Source: Anaeramoeba ignava
Taxonomy: Eukaryota > Metamonada > Anaeramoebidae
Reading direction: 5' to 3'
NCBI GenBank assembly: GCA_028826165.1
Contig: JAPDFW010000089.1
Coordinates: 1-64,000 of the forward strand
DNA length: 64,000 nucleotides
The position numbers were made by a program, and so were the translations under genes. The notes beneath the pieces were generated by a model. The model had not been told where the DNA came from. It did not search any database and saw only the letters and a list, made by a program, of their open reading frames with translations. Shown here one piece after another: positions 23,901 to 34,532 of this stretch (the stretch's first letter is position 1; each line of letters starts with the position of its first letter).

Positions 23901-24150
23901 CATTTATGAAACAATAGAAAGACAAATTAGAAATCGACCCAAAATTTTGAATCAACAATTAATTGCTGGAGATGATTTTCTTTCTATATTTGTATTCATT
24001 TTAACAAAAACTCATTCAGATTCTTTAAAAACATTTGAGGATTATTTAATCAATTACGGTGATCCACTTGAACTTTCAACAGAATCTGGTTATTATTTAA
24101 CTACTTTTTGTTCTGCTCTTGAATTTATCAAAATCAATCCAAATATTTGA
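20916..24150 (+). CDS. VPS9-domain Rab5-family GEF with long NQ/NE array (probably one gene)
   Basis: Exon 1 is 20916-21055 and exon 2 starts at 21131 (phase 2, KIKR-WTQQKR). The N-terminal 220 residues (RIIRLNPVGILII, LKYGKIKNIFFYLEIQRLKI) look like a PH-type fold; this is tentative. The frame then enters a hexamer array, 21590-23190, coding NQ/NE in places but with stops. From about 23180 the frame ending at 24150 is open again. It carries a coiled segment and a C-terminal VPS9 domain: IPIKIINGISICKYPFELLN, AGDDFLSIFVFILTKTHSDS, ESGYYLTTFCSALEFI. VPS9 domains exchange nucleotide on Rab5-type GTPases; the usual ADD motif is GDD here. The upstream frame and the VPS9 frame differ by one, so the array holds indels, or two genes are present. 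The single-gene view is favoured because no second start or promoter element precedes the VPS9 part. Confidence 0.7.
21590..23190 (+). repeat. 1.6 kb AATCAA/GAAAAT hexamer array in the VPS9 gene
   Basis: This is an array of CAAAAT, GAAAAT and TATAAAT-containing units with many 1- and 2-base length changes. In the correct frame it encodes NQ and NE dipeptides; in others KI, SK, or on the minus strand LI/FD. It therefore creates many spurious ORFs on both strands. No GT donor or convincing acceptor lies inside, so it is not an obvious intron. Confidence 0.85.
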
Positions 24151-24222
24151 TTTTTCTGTTTTTTTTTTTTTTTTACAATAAAAATCGAAAAATTTTTTTT
24201 TTCATTTTTTCTTTCATTTTAA

Positions 24223-27200
24223 ATGGATTTATTTGATTTAATTAAACAAAACAAAATTGAGGAAATTTCTTCTTTTGAAGGAAATTTTAATCAAAAAAAT
24301 TCAAAAGAAATTTCACCTTTACATTATGCTTGTTTAATTTCAAAAAATTTTGATTTGATTAAATTGCTAATTGAAAAAGGAGCTGAACCAAAAAATGTAA
24401 CAAATTCTGGGAAAACAGCTTTGCATTTTGCGGCTTTGCAAAACTTCAAACAAGCAATCCCATTTTTGATATCAAAAGGAATTGATGTGAATTCAAAAGA
24501 TAATAAGAAAAGATCCCCAATTTATGATGCTTTTTCCAAGAAAATAGAATTTGATACAATCAAAACACTTATTGAGAATGGAGCAAATATCAATTTGGAA
24601 AGTAGTTCCAAATCAACACCTTTTTCAGATGCATTAACAAAAAATTGTTCAAGAGAGGTTTTGAATCTTTTAATTGAAAATGGAGCGAAATCATTCAAAA
24701 CAAAATCAAAACAAACAATTTTGCACATTTGCTCAAAATACAAAAGAGATGTATCCTTTTTGGAATCATTTCCAGATGAAATTGCCAATATTGATAGCAA
24801 GGATATTTACTCGAAAACAGCTCTTATGTATGCATGCGAGAAATCAAACATTTCTTTTGTTAAATATTTACTTTCCAAAGGAGCAAATCCAAATTTGATA
24901 AATGATGAAGAACGAACTGCTCTTCATTTCGCATGTAATTCAAATTACCAAAAGGATATAATTGAGGTTCTTGTGGAGAAAGGAGCATCTGTTATTGCAC
25001 AAGATATACAGATGAATACTCCATTGCATTATTTAGTGAAAAACAGAATATCATTTGATTTAATTGATTTATTTTTATCAAAGGGAGCTAATATAAATGC
25101 ATGCAATAACGAAGGCGAATCTATTCTGCATATTGCATGTAAATCGGGAGTAAATCACAAACTCATTCAGTATCTATTATCCAAATCAGCCAAAGCAGAA
25201 AGTTTTACCAATATTTATTTCAGATCTCCACTTGAATATGTTTGCAGTTATTCTCTTAATAATAAAGTAATTGAGACTCTTCTTTTAAATGGTGCTAATC
25301 CAGAATCACGACAATCAAATGGATATACACCTTTATTCTCGGCATGTTCATATAGTTCATCTTTGGCTCCAATTAAAACTTTGATTAAATATGGAGCCGA
25401 TGTTCGTTCAGTTTCTTTTTATCAAGGGTTTGATGCTTTGTGTTTGGCAGTAAAAAATCCAAAAGGAACAAAAATTGTTAAGTATTTTATCGAGGATCTC
25501 AAAATGAATCCAAAATACAGAACTGAAAGTTCAGACACACTTCTTCATCTTGCTTGTAGAATCAAAAAAAACATTGAAACAATTAAATATCTTTTGTCTG
25601 TTCAAAAACTAAATCCAAACTCATTAAATTATAACAACGAAACTCCATTGTCTTTGGCTTGTATTTTTGGAGCTGAAAGTGAAGTTATTAAATTACTTCT
25701 TGATTATGGAGCTTGTGCTGATGTGAAAGATAATTACAAAAGATTACCTATTTATTTTGAAATAATTCATTTAAATAGATTTGAGGTTGTGAAATTACTT
25801 GCTAATTCAAATCAATTTATTGAATCTTTAACAGATGATCGGAAAAGTGAATTGTTCCGCGCAACCTTATCAACCCAAAATTATGATAAAAAAGTTGTTG
25901 ATTTTGTTATCAATCAATATAAATTTAGATATTAATAAAGTTTGTTATGGGAAATTCACAGTTCAGGCAGCTTGTAATACAAAAATAGATCTTGAAACTT
26001 TTAAGTTTATTTTCGAAAAAAGTAAAGAATCAAATGGTGATATCGGTTTACTGCCTATGAATCAAATACTCATCAACATTTTGAAAAAAAAAGCTCAATA
26101 TGATATTATCCATTTTATCTTTTCTGAGAATAAATTTGATTGGAATTCGCCAAATTCGAATTTGTTTCAAACACTTTGTATTTATCGATTTGAAAAGGAT
26201 ATTTTTCAGTTGTTTATTGATAAAGGAGCAAATGTTAATGAAAGTGATTCAACCAGAAAAACTGCTTTGTATAAATATCTTGAATTGAATCATCATCCAG
26301 ACATTGAAATTATTCAACTTCTTATCAATTCAGGTGCTGATGTTAATATCAAAACAACTTCCAATGAAACCGTACTTCATTCAGCATGTTCAAATTCACA
26401 TTTAATTTCCCACTTGAAACCAAAGAAAGTAATTGAAATTTTCAATCTTCTCATTTCAGCTGGATGTGATATCCATGAAAAAGATATTCATTCTAATACA
26501 ATTTTGCATTTTTTGGCTAAGAAAAATACGCATATCAAAATTTTCAAATATTTTGTGAATTTGGGTTTAAAAGTGACACAAAACGCAGCCAAACAAAACC
26601 CGCTTCATTTATATTGCCAAGTAGCACAAGCAAATCAAAAAGTGATGAAATACTTAATCAAATGTGGAGCAGATATTGATGAGCTTGATAGAACATCAAA
26701 TTTGCCTTTACATTACTATCTCTCTTCAAATAACAAAATCGAAATTGTCAAGCTTTTAGTTAACACAAATCAAAAAAATTCACTCATTAATGTTTTCAAT
26801 TTCAGTTCAAAAAGTCCATTACATATTGCTTGTGAAAAAAATTTAAACTTGAATATTATCGAGTATTTGGTTAAAAATGGAGCTTTGGTTAATCTAAAAA
26901 ATACACGATCTTTAACACCATTTTATTATCTGCAAAGACAAAATCCAAAAGAGGATGTTGTGAGATTTTTTCTTGATTCTGATTTGAATCTAAATTTTGA
27001 AGATTGGAACAATTGCAATTATATTCAAAATGCTATTTTAAAAGGAGTAAACTTGAATACTCTTGAATTAATGCTTTCCAAAATGAGCAAAGACAAGTTA
27101 CCAAATTCACCAATTAAAGTAGAGTATATGTATGTCTCTTACTCAGCCAAATCTATTTATGATTTTGAATATTTCAAGTATATATGGGATAATCAACTAT

Positions 27201-28609
27201 TTGGACCAATTAAAAATACAGAACCATATCAAATGTTTTTTATCAGATCGGAAATGTACAGGAATATTAATACAAAAGAACAATTAGAATTTTTTGTGAA
27301 AAAAAAATTTAATCTCTTTAAGAAAGACATATATCACCCTTTCCCCTTTTTTAAGATTTGCGAAAGAGATCCAAGTATTGAGTTGATCAAATTAATCACA
27401 AATGAAGATAATTGTAATGTTAAAGAAAGAGACAATCATTTATTGGAAATATTGATGTATATTTGCTCCAAATCACACAAAACAGAGATTATAGACCATA
27501 TCATTTCACTTGGAGTAGATATCAATTCAAAACTACAAGAAGATAGTAATTGTTTGATTAGAGCTTGTGAAAAAAATCTGCCAGTTGAAGTAATTGAGCA
27601 TCTTATTTCAAAAGGAGCAGATGTGAATTCCCAAAACAAAGCCAAACAAAAACCACTTTTCTTTTCAGTTTCCAAAAAGAATCCAGAAAATACAGAGATG
27701 TTGATTCGAAATGGAGCAAATATGGACCTAGTAATTCCTAGTATTGGTTCATTAATTCAATTTGTTTTTTCTAATGAAAATTGGGAATTGGCAAAAATTT
27801 TCTTGTCTTATGATGCAGATGTGCAAAATTTAAATTTCGAGAAAATTTCAAACAAATCACAAGCACAAGAAGTGATTCAGTTGTATTACTCTATTTGTTA
27901 TGATATGATGAATTTATTTGAAAGGAAAGAGTTTTGTGATATAAAAATAGCCACAATCGATAAGACTGTTGAAGTTCATTCGTTGGTTTTAAGATGCAGA
28001 TTGTTTGATGAATTTGATATTCCAAGTCAAATACCATATCAAAAGTTTTTTGATATGATGAAAATTTTCCAGCGTATGGAATCACATCAAGTTGAGATTT
28101 TTTTCCATTTTGTTTATTCAGGAATCATTAAATATTCATCGCAAGAAGAGCTTGAAAAAAACACTAAAATTATACATGAAATTTGTGAGAAATTCACAGA
28201 AGATCCAAAAAAGTGGATTGATAAGAAAAAAGGAAGAAAAAATTTAGTTCGAGATTTGAATAAGCTTTATCAGGATGAATCAAGTAAAGATTTTAAGATT
28301 CAAGTTACTGAAAAGGATCAAAAGAAGGTTTTCTCAATTCACAAAGTGATTCTTATTGCTCGAAGTGAATTGTTTAGAGGGATGTTTTTGAATGTGAAAG
28401 ATGATTCTGATTTTGTGAATGATTATAGTGAGAAATCAATTCAAACAATTTCATTAGTGATTAAGTTTTTATATTTAGATGATTTGGATGAAAAAGAAAT
28501 TTCAAATGATGTTTTTCAAGAATTAGAAGATGTTATTGATTATTATCAATTAAATGAAAATTCGAGATTAAAAATGATATTAGATTCACAAAAAATAAAT
28601 TTCAAATGA
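24223..28609 (+). CDS. Ankyrin-repeat/tandem BTB protein with one frameshift
   Basis: There are two overlapping frames. The first, 24223 to about 25925, codes about 565 aa of ankyrin repeats (SPLHYACLISKNFDLIKLLI, TALHFACNSN, TPLFSACSYS). The second, about 25925-28609, continues with more ankyrin repeats (PLHIACEKNLNLNIIEYLV) and ends with two BTB-like units: LFERKEFCDIKI ... VHSLVLRCRLF and FKIQVTEKD ... HKVILIARSELFRGMFLNV ... DYSEKS. A +1 base change near 25920 separates them. No intron of suitable length fits, because a 23-base GT-AG candidate gives the wrong phase. The joined protein would be about 1460 aa. The C-terminal module is the same as in the RCC1/BTB proteins. Ankyrin-BTB proteins commonly serve as substrate adaptors for Cul3 ligases; that role is inferred. 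The frameshift may be sequence error, pseudogenisation or real two-gene structure. Confidence 0.8.
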
Positions 28610-29285
28610 TATTTTTCAAGAATTAGAAGATATTATTGATTATTATCAATTAAATAAAAATTCAATATTAAGAATGATATTAGATTCACAAAAAATAAAT
28701 TTAAAATAATATTTTTCAAGAATTAGAAGATTTTATTGATTATTATCAATTAAATGAAAATTCAATATTTCAAATGATATTTTTCAAGAATTAGAAGATA
28801 TTATTGATTATTATCAATTAAATAAAAATTCGATATTTAAAATGATATTAGATTCACAAAAAATAAATTTAAAATAATATTTTTCAAGAATTAGAAGATA
28901 TTATTGATTATTATTAATTAAATAAAAATTCAATATTTCAAATGATATTTTTCAAGAATTAGAAGATATTATTGATTATTATCAATTAAATGAAAATCCA
29001 ATATTTAAAATGATATTAGATTCACAAAAAATAAATTTAAAATAATATTTTTCAAGAATTAGAAGATTTTATTGATTATTATTAATTAAATAAAAATTCA
29101 ATATTTCAAATGATATTTTTCAAGAATTAGAAGATTTTATTGATTATTATTAATTAAATGAAAATTCAATATTTCAAATAATATTTAATCCACAAAAAAT
29201 AAATTTCAAATAATATTTTTCAAGAATTAGAAGATATTATTGATTATTATTAATTAAATAAAAATATTAAATCCACAAAAAATAA
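28502..29285 (+). repeat. Tandem array derived from the ankyrin/BTB gene's 3' end (100/68-bp alternation)
   Basis: The segment encoding FQELEDVIDYYQLNENS plus the stop region is repeated nine times, counting the genuine one. The landmark TTTTTCAAGAATTAG begins at 28512, 28611, 28711, 28779, 28879, 28947, 29047, 29115 and 29215. Spacings are 99, 100, 68, 100, 68, 100, 68 and 100, so from the third copy a 168-base higher-order unit recurs. Short units lack the ATGATATTAGATTCAC portion. Only the first copy is in frame with the gene; the rest follow the stop. Confidence 0.92.
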
Positions 29286-29350
29286 ATTTTTCTCATTTTT
29301 AAATTCATTTTTTTCTTTTTCTTTTTTTTTTTCTTATTATTATTATTATT
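29286..29350 (+). promoter_or_regulatory. Short promoter region of the Ras-like gene
   Basis: This short gap after the repeat array contains TCATTTTTTTCTTTTTC at 29305-29321 and a TTATTATTATTATT run ending at the start codon. The arrangement matches other gene starts in the window. Promoter function is inferred. Confidence 0.4.
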
Positions 29351-30983
29351 ATGGAATCGATTCCTTTATATTCTTGTTGATTTTAATTTTGAGAATATTA
29401 ATAGTAAATTTCGGCAAAGCAAAACATAAAATAAACAATAAATAAACAAAAACCAAAATAAATCAAATTACAAATTAAATCAATTTTGTTTTATTTTGTT
29501 TTATTTTATTTTTTAGTTGGTAAAAGTTGTATTGCAAAAAGATTTATGCAAAATGTCTTTGATGAAAATTATAATCCAACAATTGGTAAATTGATTTTGA
29601 TTTTGATTTTGATTTTGATTTTAATATTAATTTTAAATTGATTTTGATTTTAATTTTAATTTTAATTTTGATTTAAATATTAATATTAATTTTGATTTAA
29701 ATATTAATATTTATTTAGATGATTTACATAGAAAACAAATTATGAAAGGTGAACAACAGGCTCTTTTGGAAATTAGAGATACAGCTGGTCAAGAAGAATT
29801 TAGAAATACTCTTGATAGAGTTTGTTGAATTAAATTTTAAATTTATTTATGTTTTTATTTTAAATATTTTTCGATTTAAAGCATTTAAGAGAAACAAAAG
29901 GAATAATTATTGTTTTTTCAATTGATTCAAAAAAAAGTTTACAAAGAGCTAAAAAATTATGGAATTTATCATCTGAAACAAAAGAAACAAAAAAATTTCC
30001 TGTAATATTTGTTGGAAATAAATCAGGTAAATTTATATATTGATTTATATATTGATTTATATTTTGATTTATATATTGATTTATATATTGATTTATATAT
30101 TGATTTAAATATTGATTTATATATTGATTTTGATTTATATTTTGATTTATATTTTAATTTTGATTTTGATTTATATTTTGATTTATATTTTGATTTATAT
30201 TTTGATTTATATATTGATTTATATTTTGATTTATATTTTGATTTATATTTTGATTTATATATTGATTTTGATTTTAATATTGATTTTGATTTATATGTTG
30301 ATTTATATTTTGATTTTGATTTTGATTTATATTTTAATTTATATTTTGATTTATATTTTGATTTTGATTTATATTTTGATTTTGATTTTTATTTTAATAT
30401 TGATTTTGATTTATATATTGATTTTGATTTATATTTTGATTTTTTGATTTATATTTTTGATTTATATTTTGATTTATATTTTTGATTTATATTTTGATTT
30501 ATATTTTGATTTAAATTTAATTTTGATTTATATTTTTTTTGATTTTTTGATTGATTTTGATTTTGAATTTTGATTTATATTTTGATTTATATTTTGATTT
30601 TAATATTGATTTTGATTTTGATTTTTTGATTTTGATTTATATTTTGATTTTGATTTTGATTTATATTGATTTTTAATAGATCTTGAGGAATTAAGAGCAG
30701 TAACAGAAGAAGATGAAAAACAATTAAATGAAGAATTTGGTGTTCCAGTTATTGAAAGGTTTTTTTTTTACTTAAAAATATTTTTTTTTTTTGGATTGAA
30801 TTTTAAATTATAATTTTTAAATTAAATAGTTCTGCAAAAACTGGAAAGAATATTAAAAGATTATTCGATCAAATTATAAATCTTATTGATCAAATTGATG
30901 AAGAAAAAAAAGAAGAAAAAAAAGAAGAAAAAACAGAAGAAAAAGAAGAAAAAGAAAAGAAAAAAAAATGCTTAATTTTTTAA
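29351..30983 (+). CDS. Ras-subfamily small GTPase with CaaX box (multi-exon; 5' end unresolved)
   Basis: Clear exons are 29517-29585 (GKSCIAKRFMQNVFDENYNPTI), 29719-29819, 29882-30026, 30680-30758 and 30830-30983, all in phase. They contain switch I NPTIDD with RKQ, switch II DTAGQEEF, the base-recognition motif VGNKSD (split by an intron), SSAKTG, and a polybasic end with CaaX box CLIF. This is a Ras-type membrane-anchored signalling switch. The catalytic Gln in DTAGQEE is present. The first exon is problematic. ATG at 29351 gives MESIPLYS then a stop, and a 29-base GT-AG intron (29376-29404) would add LNFGK. That aligns in length with Ras residues 1-13, but the next donor would be non-canonical. 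The P-loop would lack the first Gly. Possible explanations are an unusual intron, a sequence error, or a damaged gene. Confidence 0.8.
30027..30679 (+). repeat. Ras-like gene intron: GATTTATATTTT array
   Basis: This 653-base intron (GTAAAT donor, TTAATAG acceptor) is composed of GATTTATATTTT, GATTTATATATT and GATTTT units. It splits the NKSD guanine-specificity motif between S and D. It reads as a spurious YIDLYFDLYF frame. Confidence 0.85.
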
Positions 30984-31150
30984 AAGAAAAAAATTAATTA
31001 AAATAAAAAAATTAATTAAAAAATTAAATTTCGTTATTCAAAATATAAAATTTTTTTTTTTGCTTTTTTTTTTTTCAATTAAAATTTTATTTTTCATTTT
31101 TTTCTTTTTTTCTTTTTTTCTTTCTTTTCAAATTTTCTCAAATTTTTTAA
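30984..31150 (+). promoter_or_regulatory. Promoter region of the actin-villin-headpiece gene
   Basis: These 167 bases are T- and A-rich, with the recurrent TTTTCATTTTTTTCTTTTT element at 31091-31109, about 45 bases before the start codon. A run of TTTTTTTC steps follows. No other feature is seen. Confidence 0.4.
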
Positions 31151-34100
31151 ATGATAGTATTTGATTTTGGGACATCTAATTTTCGAGCAGGAATAGCAGG
31201 AGAAAAAAAACCGTTAATACAAATTCCACCATTTTTAGAGAAAAAAACAACACAAACAAATTTTGCCAATTCAAAAACACGAATAATTGGTGAAAATGCA
31301 AGAAATCAAACTAATCAATTGAATATAGCAACTCCACTGAATAAAGGAGTAATAAACAATTGGGAAAGTTTTCAAGATTTAGTAGAATATATGATAGTGT
31401 CAAAACTCAATTACAATCCAAAAGACGTTTTTGGATTTTTTTCAGAACCTCCAAATAATCCAAATGCAAACCGAGAAAAAACAACTCAAATTGCTATTGA
31501 AACGTTAGGTTTATCAGGTGTTTATCTTGCCCCCCAACCTGTTTTATCACTTTTTCCACTTGAAAAAATCACTGGTCTTGTTGTTGATATTGGTGAGAAC
31601 TTGTCTTACACTGTCCCTGTTATTGAAGGGTATGTTTTCGAATCAGCGTTGCAATTAATTCCAGTTTCGGGCGAACAACTTACTTACTATCTTATCAAAT
31701 CAATTGAGGAAAAAGGCACAAAATTCCCCACTTTGAATCGCTTTAATATTGCTGAGGATATCAAAAAGAAACTTTCTTATATTTCTTTGGATTACAGACA
31801 GGAAATCACTTCTTCCTTCTATTATTCTTCAAATCAAAAGGAATATGAACTGAATGATGATAACGTTATTTATTTACAGGCTGAACGTTTTTTATGTCCC
31901 GAACCGTTATTTCAACCAAAGTTACTCGGGATTAATCATCCTGGTCTTGTTCAATCTATCGAGAAATCCATTGAAACTATTACTAATCCTCAGAATGCCA
32001 AGGATCTGTGTGAGAACCTTATTTTAGTTGGTGGTTCAACTCTTTTTAAGAATTTTTCTGAAAGAATCCAAAAGGATATTTTCGAATCAAAACCTGAAAA
32101 ATCTGTCAAAATCATTGCTGATCCTGATAGAAGTAATCTTGTTTGGAGAGGAGGCTCAATTCTTGCATCTACACCTGGTTTTGGTGAGATGTTTATTTCT
32201 CCCAGAGAATATCAAGAGGAAGGTTCAAGGATTGTTTTAAGGAAATGTGATTTTTTCTATTTTGGAACTGAATTGAAAAAGGATTCAACTGTGAAAGAAT
32301 CTTATGAAGAGCCTCAACAAGCATATTATGAAGAACCTCAAGAGGAATATTATTATGACGAGTATTATCAACAACAGCAACAAGGATATTATGATCAAAA
32401 TCAAAATTATGAGCAAGATCAATATTATGAGCAAGATCAATATTACGAACAACAACAACAACAAGATCAATATTATGAACAACAGCAAGATCAATATTAT
32501 GAGCAAGATCAACAACAAACAATAAAGCAACAAGATCAACAACAAACTATAAAGCAACAAGATCAACAACAAACTATAAAGCAACAAGATCAACAACAAA
32601 CAATAAAGCAAAATGATAATATTCAAAATCAAACAAAGCAAGATAATATTATTCAAAATCAAACTATAAAACAAAATGATATTATTCAAAATCAAACAAA
32701 ACAAGATAATATTATTCAAAATCAAACAAAACAAAATGATATTATTCAAAATCAAACAAAACAAAAAGATATTATTCAAAATCAAACAATACAAAATGAT
32801 AATATTCAAAATCAAGACACAAATTTGCAAACCCAATTCGAAGAAGATCAAAAAACTCAAGATGTTCAAGAAGAACCTGTTATTGAAGAAGACCAAGGCC
32901 CAGATTTCGAAACAAGAATGGAAGAGTTAGATAAACAAAGTGATGATAAATTGAAAATGATCCAAATCAAAAATGAAGAGAATCAAAAACTTGAAAGTCA
33001 ACTTAAGGAATTGCAAAAAATTCAAAAGAGACTCAAAGGAGAAATCAAAACTTTAACAGATAAATTAACTCGAATTCAAAGTTCAGGTGATATACAAGTC
33101 AAACAATCAAGAATTCTAAATGAATGTCGCAAGGAAATGAAACAGAAATATGAAATGTCAATGAAAGAACAAGGAATTTATGATAAAGAACAAGAAATCA
33201 AAGCAAAATACGAAAAATTGGAAAAAGAAACACAAGATTTCCTGAAAGAAAAACAAGATTTTCTTTTTGAACAACAACGATTTTTTGGATCACTTGGATT
33301 TGAACCAGATCTCAAGTTATTAAATATAAGAGAAGGAACAAAAGGAAAAAGAAGATCACCAACAACAACAACAACAACAACAACATCAAAATCAAAATCA
33401 AAATCACCAACAACAACATCAACAACAAAATCAAAATCACCAACAAAACCAAAATCAACATCACCAACAAAACAAAAAGAAATTTATACTTGGAATAAAG
33501 ATTCAAAATCTACACAAAAAACTACTTCAACTCAAAAAGATTCCTCAAAACAAACACAAGTTAATTTGGGAAAAAACCCTAAATTCATTCAACCAAAACC
33601 TCCACCAATTGAAGAAGAAACAAAATCACCTCAAAATGAAGAAACAAAAGAAACCCCAAATCAAGAACAAAAGAAAAAGAACAAGAACAAGAACAAGAAG
33701 CACCAGTTGTAAAAACTGTTTGGGCAAGTTTGCAGAAAAAAACTACTCAAGAAATTAAAAAAACAACAACTCACTCTTATTGGGAACCTAAAAAAACACC
33801 AACTCCTCCACAAAATACAGATGTTCCAAAAAATCCAGTTGCTCCAAAAAATCAAGTTGCTCCAAAAAAACCTATTGCTTTATCAGGTCCACATCCACCA
33901 TTAGAAAGTCCTCCAAAAACCCCAAAAGAAGAAGAAAAAAAATCGAGTTTTGTCAATCGATGGAAAGCATTTGAAAAAGCAAATGAACAAAAAAAACCAA
34001 CTAGAACTCAAAGAAAAAGAACAACACCAATTCAAAAACCACAAGAAAATACAACTAATCAAGAACAACAAAATCAACAAGGAAAATACAACTAATCAAG

Positions 34101-34340
34101 AACAACAAAATCAACAAGAAAATACAACTAATCAAGAATCTAATGATCAATCCCAAAAATATTATTCAATTCAAGTCTTAAGAACTCGTCCCTCTTCCTA
34201 ATGGTGTTGATATTACAAGGTTAGAGGATTATTTGAGTGATAGTGATTTTCAAACAGTTTTTGGTGTTACAAGAGAGAAATTTCAAACTTTCAAAGAATG
34301 GAGAAAAGCTGATATGAAAAGGAAAAAAGATCTTTGGTAA
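31151..34340 (+). CDS. Actin-related protein fused to a villin headpiece (frameshifted)
   Basis: Residues 1 to about 385 are an actin fold: FDFGTSNFRAGIAGE (phosphate loop 1), TGLVVDIGENLSYTVPVIEG (loop 2), LILVGGSTLFKNFSERI, and WRGGSILASTPGFGEMFISP with REYQEEGSRIVLRKC at its end, close to canonical actin. Then follow a Y/Q-rich segment (EQDQYYEQ units), QQTIKQQD and QNQTKQND repeats, and a coiled coil at about 590-730. Next are S/T/K low complexity and a proline-rich region (APKNQVAPKKP). The end is a villin headpiece: LPNGVDITRLEDYLSDSDF, TVFGVTREKFQTFKEW, then KADMKRKKDLW. The main frame stops at 33712. Three 1-nt changes, near 33675, 34085 (extra G) and 34190 (extra C), must be crossed to reach the headpiece stop at 34338-34340. 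Headpieces bind F-actin, so this could be a filament-tethered actin relative. Confidence 0.8.
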
Positions 34341-34532
34341 AAATTTTGAGAAATCAAATTTAAAATCAAATTCAAATTTAAATTCTTTTTCTTTTTCTTT
34401 TTCTTTTTCTTTTTTTTTTCAATTTTGTTGTTTTTGTTTTACAAAAAAAAAAGCAAAAAAGCAAAAAAAAAAAATTTTTTTTTGTTCCACTTTTTTTTTA
34501 ATTAATTATTTAAGAAAGAAAAAAAAAATTTT
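34341..34532. other. Convergent intergenic gap between actin-VHP and SMC2
   Basis: These 192 bases lie between two 3' ends, rich in TTTTTC and poly-A/T tracts. It presumably contains both polyadenylation regions; no defined signal could be assigned and no gene is seen. Confidence 0.5.

Noticed and set aside
24522-24800. Minus-strand frame inside the ankyrin gene and similar antisense frames within SMC2 and BEACH
   Set aside because: They are shadows of strongly conserved coding sequence on the other strand, with no recognisable domains.
25898-25925. A 23-base intron to explain the ankyrin/BTB frame change
   Set aside because: Its removal shifts to the wrong frame; a 1-base change is needed instead.
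30009-30485. Frame reading YIDLYFDLYFDL
   Set aside because: It is the GATTTATATTTT array in an intron of the Ras-like gene.
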